Assembly: GCA_032358255.1 (NCBI GenBank) | Contig: JAULBX010027495.1 | Coordinates: 124,001 to 188,000, forward strand | Length of the DNA stretch: 64,000 nt | Direction of reading: 5' to 3' | DNA from: Heterotrichella gracilis | Lineage: Eukaryota > Sar > Xanthophyceae > Tribonematales > Xanthonemataceae | In this document: piece after piece, positions 1 through 11,589 of the stretch | Layout: each line of letters opens with the position of its first letter | Numbering within the stretch: position 1 is the stretch's first letter | The notes under the pieces: generated by a model | The model's database searches: none | What the model was told of the DNA's origin: nothing | Seen by the model: only the letters and a program-made list of their open reading frames with translations | Program-made: the position numbers and the translations under genes

Positions 1-3000
1 ACCTGATTGCTTGTACAAAGTACGAATTGTCCATCAACATCCACCAGAAATAAATGTACCTCCGGTCTCCGTGAGGCTCCTGCGGATGGCCTCCTGCAGC
101 TCCCCGTCCCCTGCATCCACCTCCTCATCGCTCCCCCTGTCATTAGGCCCCTTGCCCCAGTCCCCCAGCTTCCTCCCAAACGCAAACCCCTTGGCCAGGC
201 TCCAGTACTTCTGGCGCTGCTCTGCCCGCTGGCGCCAGTGCGTCTGCTGGCGCTGACTGCTGTTGGGTTGGCTGCCAGGCTCTTGGGATGATTCAAGCTC
301 CTGGGAGGGTGGCCCTGATTGGTCGACGTCCTCCCATTCGAAATCTTCATCGTCCTCCCCTGCAATGCATACACATTGGGGTAAATTCACATGACAGATG
401 CCAGCCTCAAAATGAGGATTCTGTTGACAGAAATGCATTGCCGCAACACCGATCGCAGTATATTGACGCATGTGAACAGCATCCAGATTCTTTTCTCAGA
501 ATATAGATACCACAGAACAAAGGTCTTTCACAGCAACACTGTTGATGAATTGCTCACAACAACATCTTATAATAAACGTGGCATACCTTCCCTTCCCACA
601 GCCACCTCAAAGCTGATCTCCACAGGCGCCACTCCAATGCCACCCACGCCACCCGGCGTCGCCCCACCAGCCACTGCAGCACCACTCTCACCACCGGCTG
701 CTTCCTCAGCCTTGGGTCCCGGGGAGGGCAACGATCCCGGCTCCAGGACATCAGTTTGCAGGATATATTCCCTCCCCTCCTCTCCTGCAATCCGACGTGA
801 GCGCACCCCATCCACGCCCCCAGCTGCAGCGTTCATTGCCTCCTTGATGCTGTCAATCTGGCGCCTGCAGGGGGTGGATGGGCTAGGGTTATTGATGTTC
901 AAATGCAGCTATTTACACCATCGTCATGCATGCGCTTGCTGTGCATGCAAAATGCCATGCGAACGCCTGATGAGCATCATTTGCCCGCCATTCACAAAGA
1001 GTTACCCATTGGTGGTCCATGGCTTACATCACTAGCGTATCCTGTTGTAAAGGGTCTAGGCCCCACCTGACCGCGCTGGCCTTGAGGAATGTCTGCATCT
1101 GGAAGGTTGAGAAGTTAAGCGGGTGGCCTGTGCGCGCCTGGAACTGCTCCCTGTTCTCCGCCATCTTTGCCTCCCTGGCACGCAGCAGCACGTCGTACTG
1201 CACAGAGGGCGGCAGGGTGGACAGGACCTCTGGGTCCAGCTCCTGCAGGAAGTGGGTGTGTGCGTGTGTTAGGGTTTAGGATGTGGCATTTGAGGATTAA
1301 GGGTTTTTGGGCGCAGAGGGCGGCAGGGTGGACAGGGACCTCGGGTTTTAGCTCCTGCGGGAACGAGGGATGGTTTAGGATGTGGCCTTTTGAGGCTTAG
1401 GGTTTTGGGTCCAAAGGGAGGCGCCAAAGTGGGCTTTATTTCCTTGGGGCAGGGGTTAGGTGAGGGCTTGTGGTATGATGGGCAAGCGCCACGATGGAAA
1501 GCGCCCTACCAGGGTTTCTACCCTGGAAGGAGAGGGTATTGGCCTTCCGTGGTATCAGCATGGGTAGGGTCTGTGAGGGTTTGCGCTAGGGCTTTGAGTG
1601 GGAGGGAAGGTATTGGCCTACCCCAGGTATCAGCATGGCGCCATCCTCGTCGCTGCTATCCTCCTCTTCCTCCTCCTCTTCCTCCCCTTCATCCCGGTAG
1701 TCCTCGTCACTCTCCTCCCCCGCCGCCTTGCCTCTCCCCTTGCTGGTTGATGGCCCAGCAGCGGTGGGGTGACCAGTGAGGTCCACCTGCACAACACAAT
1801 ACCTTCACTTATTAATAACAGAAAGTATATTTATTTATTTGTTGTTTGTTTTTGTTTTTTTGTGTTGGATAACACTGTCAATGAGTGGATGTACAGGTGG
1901 AGCATTATCAAGTAAGTGGGAAACCCATCAGCAGCAAATCGGCAACCATAATGCCAGCGTTAGCCAGACCACTGATGTCGGTGCTCAAGCATAAGCACCA
2001 ATATTATGCCATTCAATTACTCCTGCCACGCCCACCAGGCTGTTATTCCAAGCCCTAGGCCAGTAAGAAACCTACCTGTCCCGAGGGCCCAGCCCCTTCC
2101 TCCTCCTCCCACTCCATTGCCATCTGAGCAGCCAGCAGAGCATCTGCCTCCTCATTGACTGCCGGCCCCCCACCCCCCTGCGCCCTGCCCGATGGCCCAG
2201 CCGCCCCCAACTCCGCCACCTCCCTCCCTCCCTGTTGCGCTGCAGGCCCTGCCCCACCTTGCGGCTCAGTAGCCTTTCGGGGCGGCGGATTGCTAGGGTT
2301 TTCAGGCCGCGCACTGGTAGGGTTATGGGGTTGGCCCCCATGGGCTGCCACCTGCCCCAATGCATGCTGCTTGAGCCTGTTTAGGAGCAGCTTCTCGGCT
2401 GTCTTGCGCAGCTTCACCGTCTGCTGCTCCCGCCGCCTGAAACAAGAGCCAGCACAATCATGATAATGCACCTTTAACACAATTGGCCTGAGGCGCAGGG
2501 TGGGTGGCCCATGCGGTGAGTAAAGCCTCGCCCAATATATGGTCTAATCCATAACCCCTGCTCAACGCATGCATGGCGCTCAGGGTTTCAAGAGGGCCAT
2601 GGACACCCTGGATGGCCAAAATGGGGTGATATTGCATGTCATCCCATCCAGGATGCAGGGCGTTGTTGCATGAAATTGACCGTTGATCCAAAATATCAAT
2701 CGCTCACATGGCTGCATTTGCATCAAGTGCGCGCAAAATTCGGGTGCATACTGGAGTGATTGGAATATGGCACTGCCTGGCAACATGATGCTTGAGCAAA
2801 CTGGGTTTTCATGCAGGTGCATGCCTGCTGTTTAGGGTTTAGGGTTTTCGATTGAGGGATAGTCACATATCGCACCTCCTGCGCGCGATGGTGGTGCGCC
2901 GCTTGAGAGCAGGAGTGGCGCCATCAAATACAAACACAGGGCGGACACGATGGAACAGCAGGCTGCAAGGGTGGGAGTGATCATCAGCTGAATCGGAGAG

Positions 3001-3922
3001 GCCAAATGGGGAGTTTCGGCAGTGGCGCGACCATTCTGATGCAACCAAAAGCAAGTGCATTTGAAAAACATTTACTGGCATATCGGTGATGCATGCTAAT
3101 GGCAATGCAGCACCAATTTCTCTTACAGGAAATCTGCTCAGTTTGCTCTTTCGCCAGGTGCGTATTCTGCCCATACCATACCAATCACTGACCCCACTGC
3201 AAATGCAATGTCACAGGAATTGCAGATGGGTGCTTTTGCATGGTCATGAAGTTAACTTGATCTATCTGCCGGTACAGAAATGACCTCGACGCTTTCCCCA
3301 GGGTGCGGCACAACTGCTAGCCGGGTTCACTCACCGACATATGCGCCTGAAGAAGCCCAGCAGGTGTGCGTTCTTCATGACCTCCCCTTTGTCGTTACGC
3401 ATGGCCTTGAGGAACTGGAAGATCCATATGGACGCATCTGCAGCACCAGGGCGGTGTCACCACACAGAGAACAAGCCTAGACAGGTACAATCTTGTACAC
3501 AACCCACATGCCATTGCGCTGAAGCATCGCCTGGAGGCGGTGATACCAACAATCAGGCTTTCAGATACACGATCCACATGAAGAAGTTGAAGCATGTTCA
3601 GGACACAAGTACACACACCGTGGCACAACTGACAAAGGCGTATTGAACCATGCTGTGCCATGCTGGGCTGTACCAGCTGGGCTTAGTGGCAACGATGTGC
3701 ACGCCGTTGAAAATTTAGATCCTTTTGAGGCTTAAACCAGTTATTCAACAAATCTTCGTTGTGGGCACAGAGAGACACCCACCCCAGGCATGCGTATGGC
3801 ATGTAGCTGTCCATATGCATGCATATGCACCCACCAATAGCCAGACGTTTGTTCGTCAGCGCCTCGATGTTGATGCGCCTGCCCACAGGCTCCAACAGCG
3901 ACCAAAGGTTCTGAACACCCAT
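1..3922 (-). CDS. XPG/Rad2-family DNA repair endonuclease (UVH3/ERCC5-like), C-terminal part outside window
   Basis: Structure-specific 3' flap endonuclease of nucleotide excision repair; acts in the nucleus. Exons (minus strand): 3922-3835, 3437-3335, 2962-2876, 2436-2076, 1786-1622, 1242-1067, 864-587, 359-60; it continues past the left edge. Phases agree at every junction. The protein begins [12 protein letters not shown], the typical XPG N terminus. Asp30 (LAI-DAS) and Asp77 (FVFDG) match the metal-binding acidic residues of the family N domain. The spacer holds an acidic run (1660-1720) and the conserved segment [20 protein letters not shown] followed by [10 protein letters not shown], typical of plant UVH3 and human XPG. 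The last visible exon has a UIM-like [10 protein letters not shown]. The XPG-I catalytic core is not in the window. Introns hold decayed copies of the exon 5 end (about 1530-1563) and exon 6 start (about 1310-1366). The family call is very safe. Confidence 0.93.
1310..1563. repeat. Intronic decayed copies of XPG exon edges
   Basis: Between XPG exons 5 and 6, the stretch near 1310-1366 repeats the beginning of exon 6 (around 1200-1256), sharing the cagagggcggcagggtgg block. The stretch near 1530-1563 repeats the end of exon 5 with its donor (around 1609-1637), sharing ggtatcagcatgg. Runs resembling agggtttagg lie between them. The copies are frame-broken and are not taken as exons. Confidence 0.7.
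3812..3827. promoter_or_regulatory. RY-type palindrome in XPG intron 1
   Basis: Perfect 16-bp palindrome CATATGCATGCATATG, about 8 bases past the exon 1 donor. The same 16-mer occurs at 19431-19446 in BUD13 intron 1. Confidence 0.55.
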
Positions 3923-5685
3923 ACTGAACCGGACAAACTGCTAGCAAGTAGCTTGTTCTATGCTAGAACAGGGTGGCAAGGACGTCCGCAAAGGCTTGCC
4001 CTCGATAGCTAGCGCAACCAGTACATACTAAAGACAGATAGGCCTGATTATCCCGCGGCGTGTTGGTGTCTGTCAAGCCCGCGCCTGCCCTGAAGTGGGC
4101 GCACTCCAACGCAAACAATATGCATGCAAAACTATGGGCCACCACCTTTTCAGTGTTTTTGGCGCTAACAGGGGTGGGGCCAGGCCTATAGGATGGGTCA
4201 GGCTTCAGTTGGGTTCTAAGATATAGCCCCTGCTAACTCCATATTTTACCGTTTCACTTTACTGTTTATCTCAGTTTGCAAAATATGTCGTGGCTCCCAC
4301 AGTTGCTTTGCCACGATGTGTGTCTTTCACCCACTGTCAAGTTACGTTCCAGTAAGATGGGATTGAGCCACAAGCTTTTGCAGACCCAGCTCAGAGTCTA
4401 ATACCACTGGACTAGTGCCCAACAGCAAAAGGCTTCCAAACTGGAGGATAGCTGCAGCCAATGGGGTGCAGCCAGTCCACTCAACTGTAGCTGCAGACTC
4501 GTCGTCCCAGGACCCAAGCTGCTGAACAGCAGCGGATCAACCCATACAGCCCACCAGGGCATAGGTACAGTACGATGGGTAGTGTAATGCCTGGAAGATG
4601 GGGGAACCCTCCTGCAGAGGAAGTGTGGCCCCAGGATACCACCCACTTCGTTCCCTAGCAGAGCTGCACCCAAACATAGCGCAACAATGACCTGCTTTCT
4701 CAGAAAGATGCACGCCGGTTGCAAGTCCTTGCTGATACAGCTTGTGCACCCACAGCTTGATAAAAGAATCGTCCTCGGGTGCACATCATGCAGTATGGGT
4801 GTAGATGCACACCATGATACACACTTTGAAACACAAGCCGCTGCAGCTACCTTTGGATATATCACATGCAACAGGGTGGGTGAAAAAAGCAACCACACGA
4901 TATTTCCCTAAAGTGTTGAACTGACCTCCAACCTTCAGACGCTGCCAAGCTGCAGGTTTTGACCAGAGGACGAGCAACGGAAGCGTAAACATGGGTTGCT
5001 TGGAAGCTGATGGAGGGATTGTGCAGCAGGTGTAACCCGTTGTGGTATGAAAGGAGGCAACTGGCACATGAGGTGCTACATACTCAGCCTTGCCTTAGCC
5101 ACTTGGCGCACTGAAGGACTTGGGCCACTTCCACGGTGGCTGCTCCTGTCAGGTTGTGCTTTTCAACTTGAGAGCACACCAGAGAACCATTGAGATAAAG
5201 GAGGAGTTACAGATTCCATACAAGTGCACATAGCGCAAGGTACCAAGTCAGCCTGCGCAAAGACGAGTGCCTTTGCAAGCTGTGCAACAAACACGTGCAC
5301 CGCAACTAGACCGGAGGGAGCTTGCGCACCACAATGTGACAAAAGGTCCCGTCAGAAATGCACAGGTGTGCACACACCGCTCAGCAAACTGTACGTTGCT
5401 GAGGTCATAACAACACTCTCTGCCGCCCACAGCCCGTGTTTCCAGGTAAGTAGTAAAGTCGCGACTAGTAAGTTGAAGATGCAAACTAGCCCAGCTATAG
5501 TTGCATACTAAACAGTGGGAAAAGGGGAGTTTCAATACACCGCAGTATCAAAGCGTGCTGCACGGTGAACAAAAGACCTGGAAATATCACCACTAACCCG
5601 ATTGCAGCGCACCCCACTGGATGACTTATGCAACGTGTGTGACCCAGACCATTATAGAAGCTTCACAGAACACGATCAGAGGGGT
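3923..5685. other. Intergenic region between XPG and 14-3-3
   Basis: This spans the XPG promoter side and the 14-3-3 3' UTR side. I see no exon that fits a gene here; open frames are short and lack family resemblance. A TTACA (TGTAA on the minus strand), the poly(A) signal used by chlorophyte algae, lies near 5206 and could end the 14-3-3 transcript. Confidence 0.5.
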
Positions 5686-7096
5686 TTATTCGGCGTCCTC
5701 CAGCTTGACGTCCCCAGCCGCGTCCCGTTGGTCCGCGTCTTGGTCCTGCACAAGCACAGCTCAAAGTTTACAAACAAGCCACGGGAAACTGCCCTGTTTG
5801 CAAGCGCTTGCAAAAGACTTGCGCTTGCAGGACTGCGCTTAAAATCCAGGTACGCAGTGCTCAAAAAGTGGGCTCCACCACAAAAGCAGGAGCAAGCAAT
5901 AACACAGCCTCCTTACCTGCATGTCTGAGGTCCAGAGAGTCAAGTTGTCGCGCAGGAGCTGCATGATAAGCGTGCTGTCCTTGTAAGACTCCTCGCCCAG
6001 TGTGTCGAGCTCAGCAATAGCTTCATCAAACGCCTGGCACACACACGCAAGGTTACAGATACCCTCTTACCACAAGTTCTGCAACAAGCCCAGCAGGCAA
6101 CCATCAAAGAAAGCAGCTCCACACTGAGGCTCACCTGCTTGGCCAGGTGGCAGGCCCTCTCAGGGGAGTTGAGAATCTCATAGTAGAACACTGAGAAGTT
6201 GAGGGCCAGACCCAACCTGATGGGGTGGGTTGGTGGCAAATCAACCAGGGCGATATCCTGCGAAAAACCCAGTAGCTTGTGAGCTAAAGATGGCCGCGAG
6301 AACGGTAGGGCATACGACGCACTGCCAGTCCTGCGGCTGGTTCCGGAAACACAGTCCGCGGGGCGAAAACCAGCAAATTCTGGGCTTCCTACCTGTGCTG
6401 CCTTGTAGGCAAGCAGTGTGTGCTCTGCTGCCTCCTTGCGGTCAGCCCCGGTCTTGAACTCGGCCAGGTAACGGTGGTAGTCGCCCTTCATCTTGAGGTA
6501 GAACACCTTGGACTCACCAGATGATGCAGTGGGGATCAAGTGGTCATCCAGCAGCTGCAGGATGCTGTGGCAGATGTCGCTCAGCTCCTTCTCAACCTGC
6601 GATTAGGGGACCGGTTAAGGGTCGCTGCATCGCGTTTTGGAGCCCGCCAATATTGGGATGATGACAGCTGCTCAGCAGTGCAAACCCGAGGGGGACACTG
6701 GCAGTGCCCGTGCCGTCCAAAACCCTCAGTCTCGCCGCCCAACAAAAGCCTGCTTCTTCCAAGGCAGGCGCGCTTGCAAAGGAACAAGAGAGGCCCCCGT
6801 CCGGCACTGGCACTCACCACCTCGCGGTACTTCCTGATTCTCTTGACGTGCTCCTCGTTTCCCTTGCTCTCCTCCTTCTGCTCTATGCTGGAGATGATTC
6901 TCCAGGAGGCACGGCGCGCACCGATCACGTTCTTGTACGCCACGGATAGCAAGTTCCTCTCCTCCACTGACAGCTCCTGGTCGTGCACCATCTGTGCGAC
7001 TTTCTTCATGGCCTCCACCATCTCATCATAACGCTCTGCCTGCTCAGCGAGCTTTGCCATGTACACGCATTCCTCACGGTCTACCAGACCTTCCAT
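5686..7096 (-). CDS. 14-3-3 protein
   Basis: Dimeric phosphoserine/threonine-binding adaptor of cytosol and nucleus. Exons (minus): 7096-6818, 6596-6393, 6257-6135, 6033-5917, 5745-5686; predicted 260 aa, normal for the family. It starts [20 protein letters not shown], followed by the 14-3-3 signature [20 protein letters not shown]. The groove helices include [18 protein letters not shown] and [18 protein letters not shown], and helix 9 is [12 protein letters not shown]. The tail is short and acidic (DVKLEDAE), as in green-algal 14-3-3s. The start is the ATG at 7096; an in-frame GTG nine bases upstream was not used. No exon-edge copies are visible in its introns. Confidence 0.96.
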
Positions 7097-8260
7097 CTTG
7101 CCCACCCTTCAGCTGCTGACCATACACTGGAGCAAGGGAGCGGTTCTAGGGAGACAGGGTGCCCGCAACGACAGTATGTTGGCCTGGGTATGCGTTTGCG
7201 TGGGTTCAAAAGGACGAAGCCAGCAGTCATATCCTCTGCCAGCCGTTTGCCCCTTTGGATCCGAAAATCCGCCAGACTTTTCGGCCACATCAGTGCGTGA
7301 TGATCAGCTGCCGTTTACCTCCTCGTTGTCCAGCGTATCGTACTCGACCTAGAACGGCGGCGACCCCTCGGATGTGGTGCCGGATGTGGACTCGGATGAT
7401 TCCGGCCGCAGTTTGCCGTCATGCAACGGCGGTCATGATCAGGGGGATACCATTGTTACGTTTGGGGTACAAGCGAGGAGGTTGACAAATGGCAATTACT
7501 AAAATTTTAATGCTTGCCGAGGAGGCACTGGGCGGAACCCGTCAGCTGTAAAAGCAGCAGGACGTTCAGACGAAGAGCGCAAAACCGTGATTGCTATACA
7601 TCTGGTTTGGTAACGGCTGTGTAATGAACGTTGGAAGCAGCTGAGCGTGAGGAGTGGTTCGGCGTTCAACCCACTGGACTGGCCTGGAACCGAGGGCAAC
7701 TGTTGTGTTTTTAGCGCCAAGTGCACTTACAGCTGGCGTCGTACCCTCGTATTCACGAACCCACATTGCCCTTTTGGAGCGTTGCCTTCTCATCTGTTGC
7801 ATAGGTACGTTGGTGCACCACCGGGAACGCACGACATTGCTGCTTCAGTACCCAACGGAGGTAAGCACCCACAAGAGCTTACGCTGTGCTACGGTTGCCA
7901 ACTCTGTGCACTGGCGTAAGACGCTTGTTCTGGTTCTGGGCTGGGCTCACGCCTGGCAACCTTGTTGCAACGCACAAACACTTCAACAGTGTGCATGCAT
8001 ATGCTTTCAGGGACCTGCAACCAGCTTTTCTGGACACCACGCCTGGCCAGCACCTGGCAGGAGGTTTCCTGTGTGTGTGCGAGTCCCTTGGGTGTGACTT
8101 GCTGCCAGTACAGGGGCTGACTGCACTGGTTGCGTCGGCCACGCACCCAACAGCGCACAATGCCCTCAGGTACACATAAAGCCCTGTTTTGAAACGTGGT
8201 GACCACTGTCCTTGTGTGCAACCAGGACTTTGACAGCCTGTTTGTGTCCCAGGTCTACGA
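7097..8260. promoter_or_regulatory. Shared upstream region of divergent 14-3-3 and SNARE genes
   Basis: The two flanking genes are divergent, so this 1.2 kb should hold both promoters. No convincing exon is seen. An RY-type motif (tgcatgcatatgc) lies at 7992-8004, about 260 bases before the SNARE start codon. Confidence 0.45.
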
Positions 8261-10306
8261 ATGGACACAGACCCTTGGCACAAGGGCTATGAGGAAGCCA
8301 AGCAGCTCGCCAATGACATACTTGCTTCAATACAGGTACATGCTTGACCCTCGGCCCCTGGAGTGTGTGTGTGTGTGTGCCACCAGCACAGCGACTTTGA
8401 TTACAGCAGTGCCTCAAATTTTCCTATGTAACCTCATTGCGCACAGAGGCCGGTGTTGTCCTTGGTATGTCAAGTGGGTTGTCGTCACCTGGCACTGCCT
8501 GTGTGCCATAGGAGCGCAACACTCGAGCAAGGGCTGGTGGGGACCCGGAGGCCTCTCGGGTCACGGCACAGGCGCGCCGCAACCTGGGGACGTTGGGCAG
8601 CAGGCTGGACGCGCTGCGCGACTCCTTGGAAGGGGATGACAACTCAGCACTGTGAGTCGTAAGGAGCTGGTGTTGGGAAACCCTTGTAGGGTATAGGTGC
8701 AGGGTTTATTGGGTGGCACTATGCCCTAGCCAGAACACTGCCGGGTGTATGGGTTGGAAGTAAATATGCACCTGTATGTGGACTGTAACGTACACACTGG
8801 GGGAACAGTTTTTCGTTACCTACCTCCCGGCCCACGTGCTATGGTGACAGGCTTTGCATGTCCATCTATGTGTTACACAAGGGCTGATCCCTGCATGTGT
8901 GTGCTTGGCGCAGCACTGAGAACGAGCGCAACCGGCGGCGCGACCTTGTGAACGCGCTCAAGGGCAGGCGGGAACAGATGCTCATGGCGCTCAAGCGGGA
9001 CCAGCACACGCAGAGCAGGTGCGCGGCTCACAGGAGCACACACACCTCACGCTACGTAGTGCATCTGGTTTGTCCTCATCGCTGCCTCCCCAGCTGTAGG
9101 ATATTGCTGCACGGCTGAAATTGTGGTCACCTAGTGCAGCTGGGTGCGGTTGTCAACACTCCTCACACACGTCTGTGCCAATGGGGACACGATGTGCACA
9201 CCAGGGCCCTCCTCACCACGCAGCACCACACCTGGGTCGCTGTCCTTAGCTTTGATCCCCCTGGAAAGAAAGAGAGAAAGGGGTTGCACAGAGGCGGAGT
9301 TAGGGAGCCACTATTCAAGCCTTGGATAACCCCTCCCTTGGCCACGCAGGGACTCGTTGCTTGGCGGGCGGGGCGAGGCCTCGGGCGCCGCGCGCGAGAC
9401 TGCGCGCACCGCTGACCAGGACAACGACGGCATTGTGCAGATGCAGCGCCACGTGATGCGCGAGCAGGACTCTGAGCTGGCTGAGCTGGAGAAGACCGTG
9501 GCAAGCACCAAGGTGGGCGCACTTCCTCCTCGCTGTGCTGCTCGCACTGGCTGCTTGGGTAGTCAGTTCCTGGACTTTGTGTTTTAAGAATGTCACTTCC
9601 AGCAGCTGTATAACACGAGTCCTTCCCACCCCACACACACACACACTCCCACAGCACAGCGCTTTGGCTGTGAACGAGGAGCTTGGCCTGCTCTATACCC
9701 TAATCTAGAAACCCCTAAACCCTACACAGTAACGCCTCCCTCCCTCATTGGCCTGCCGTAAGCCTTAAATTCCAAACCCTAAACAGTGGCGCCCACCTCC
9801 CCAACCCCCAACCCCTGCAGCACATTGCCCTGGCTGTGAATGAGGAGCTAGGGCTGCACAACCGCCTGCTGGACGAGCTGGACGAGGATGTGACGGCCAC
9901 GCACTCGCGCCTGCACACGGTGCAGCGGCGGGTGAAGGACGTGCTGCGGCGCAGCGGAGAGTGCAGGTGGGGGTGGGGAGGGTGGGGGCCCAGCGCGGCC
10001 TCGGGGGGGCAAGGGCCAAAATCCTAGCTGGGTGCCTCCGCCTACTGGGTGAGTCGCCTCTTGTGAGAATTTGCGTGTATCGGGAATGAAGACCCTTGTG
10101 ACAGTTGACGGTTGTCCGCTATTTGACTTGAATCTGTGGCATTGATTGAGCATGATGCGGTGAGGTTCAATGCATCAGCGCACACCGCACCCCTGACGTG
10201 CCCGCACCCTGCCCTGCGCCGCAGGTCCTGCCTGCTGCTGACAGTGCTCATTGGGGTGCTCCTGGCGGTGGTGGTCATAGGCTTCAAGATCGTGTTCAGG
10301 CTTTGA
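8261..10306 (+). CDS. SYP5/syntaxin-8-like Qc-SNARE
   Basis: Tail-anchored Qc-SNARE of the late endosome/vacuole fusion machinery. Exons: 8261-8335, 8512-8651, 8914-9018, 9350-9512, 9821-9966, 10225-10306; predicted 236 aa. It starts MDTDPWHKGYEEAKQLAND, like plant SYP51/52 (Trp-x-x-x-Tyr-Glu-Ala). The linker has ENERNRRRDLVNALKGR. The SNARE motif runs from DNDGIVQMQRHVMREQD through ALAVNEELGLHNRLLDELD, with the central-layer Gln in the QD pair, and is followed by a C-terminal hydrophobic anchor (LLLTVLIGVLLAVVVIGF). Intron 4 carries a second copy of the exon 5 start. Family certain; SYP5 subfamily by resemblance. Confidence 0.93.
9650..9693 (+). repeat. Extra copy of SNARE exon 5 start inside intron 4
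   Basis: About 41 bases repeat the acceptor and first codons of exon 5 (9817-9860) with roughly 80% identity. Most of the third-position changes after the first residues are silent, so the copy still reads ALAVNEELGL before hitting a stop. CCCTAAA-like runs follow at 9708-9725 and 9772-9783. It could be a decaying duplication or a rarely used alternative exon. Confidence 0.8.
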
Positions 10307-11589
10307 TGCACAAGGGTTGGAGTCCTGCCAGGGCGTGTGACTTAAGAGCTGAGGTGGTGCTTGGCAAGGAGCGCTGTGCCCAGGAAGGCTGGCGGCATGT
10401 GGCCAAGTGTGGATGGGCGGCCTCGTGTACAAAATTTTCCGTGTGTATTTTCGGTTCAGTTAAAGTTCTAGTACTTGCAGGTTTGAATTACAGCATTATG
10501 CTGCAGTGCCGTGCCATGCGCACCTCGTGCAGGTGAATAGTCTAAATACAAACTGGACAAGACCTGATGACAGGCAGTCTGCTGATAATGTCTATGCTTG
10601 GTCACCAAAAATGTAGTGGTAAAGGTCAAAATGGCATTAATTATCGTGCGCGCTTGCAGCTCGCAGCCAATGATTGGTCAATGATGGCACGACATGTGGC
10701 ACGACAGCTGTAAATGATCGACTCGAGACTCTTTGCATGTGCTCTCGGAGAGTGAACACGTGACCACATGCAAACGGTGAACGTGTTGAAAATACTTTCC
10801 AAAAATGTGGGGAATTTTGGACGGTGCGCTGCATCACGCAGGGAGGAGGAAGGAAAAAAGGGGCACTTGCATCACACACGACTCAAAAGCGCTGTGCGTA
10901 AGATTCCCCTCACTGTGTGGTAAAGAAAACATATTAAGCAAACAATAAGGATTTCAAATTGAATGTAACGAGTGCTGTCTAATGGCCTGTTGATGCACAT
11001 ACATCACTGTGATACATGTACGAGCACCCTCTGCATGAAATTGTCAATGACGAATGTACCTGAAATGGTACATGCGCAGCGCAACGAAATATGCATAAAA
11101 CAGAAACAGTGTTGGGTTCTGAAGGTGCAAAGCACCGCGTCACTCTACATACAACACACTCCGGTCATGGTATGGTTGGCAGGAAACAGAAAAGGCGCAT
11201 CACGGGTGCAGCGAGACCAAACATCTGCAGCCATCATTTTCTTTTCTGCTTGCTAGTAGGTGTTCAAGTGATGATGATGTTCTTGAATTAATTCCTTTCC
11301 CAAGTCCCTCGGCGTTTGACAGTGTTCATTCTTTTCCCTAAAATTTATTTGCTCTGACGGTCCCCACTCTGACAGTCCCCAAGTCTCTAGGCCGGCCTTC
11401 ACCCCTCCCCTGCCTCAGAGGGTGCAGTAGTATGAATGTGCGCATCAAATATTATTACTATGGTATGGATGGGCGCGTTGATACTATTACTCCTGCTCAC
11501 CACAAGGCGCGTGCCAATCCAACGTGCGCGCATATCCTCGCACCTCAACCTTCCAAACCCCGGGTTCCATTATTGACTAAGCTGCTGTC
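10307..11589. other. Convergent 3' intergenic region
   Basis: The region lies between the 3' ends of the SNARE and SGNH hydrolase genes. It is AT-richer than its neighbours. I see no exon or repeat of note. A TGTAA at 10710 could serve the SNARE transcript. Confidence 0.45.

Noticed and set aside
391-1035. Plus-strand open frame over XPG exons
   Set aside because: Shadow of the XPG coding exons on the opposite strand.
4398-4898. Minus-strand open frame of 166 codons
   Set aside because: Unusual composition, starts at a non-ATG codon, no family resemblance, in the intergenic region between XPG and 14-3-3.
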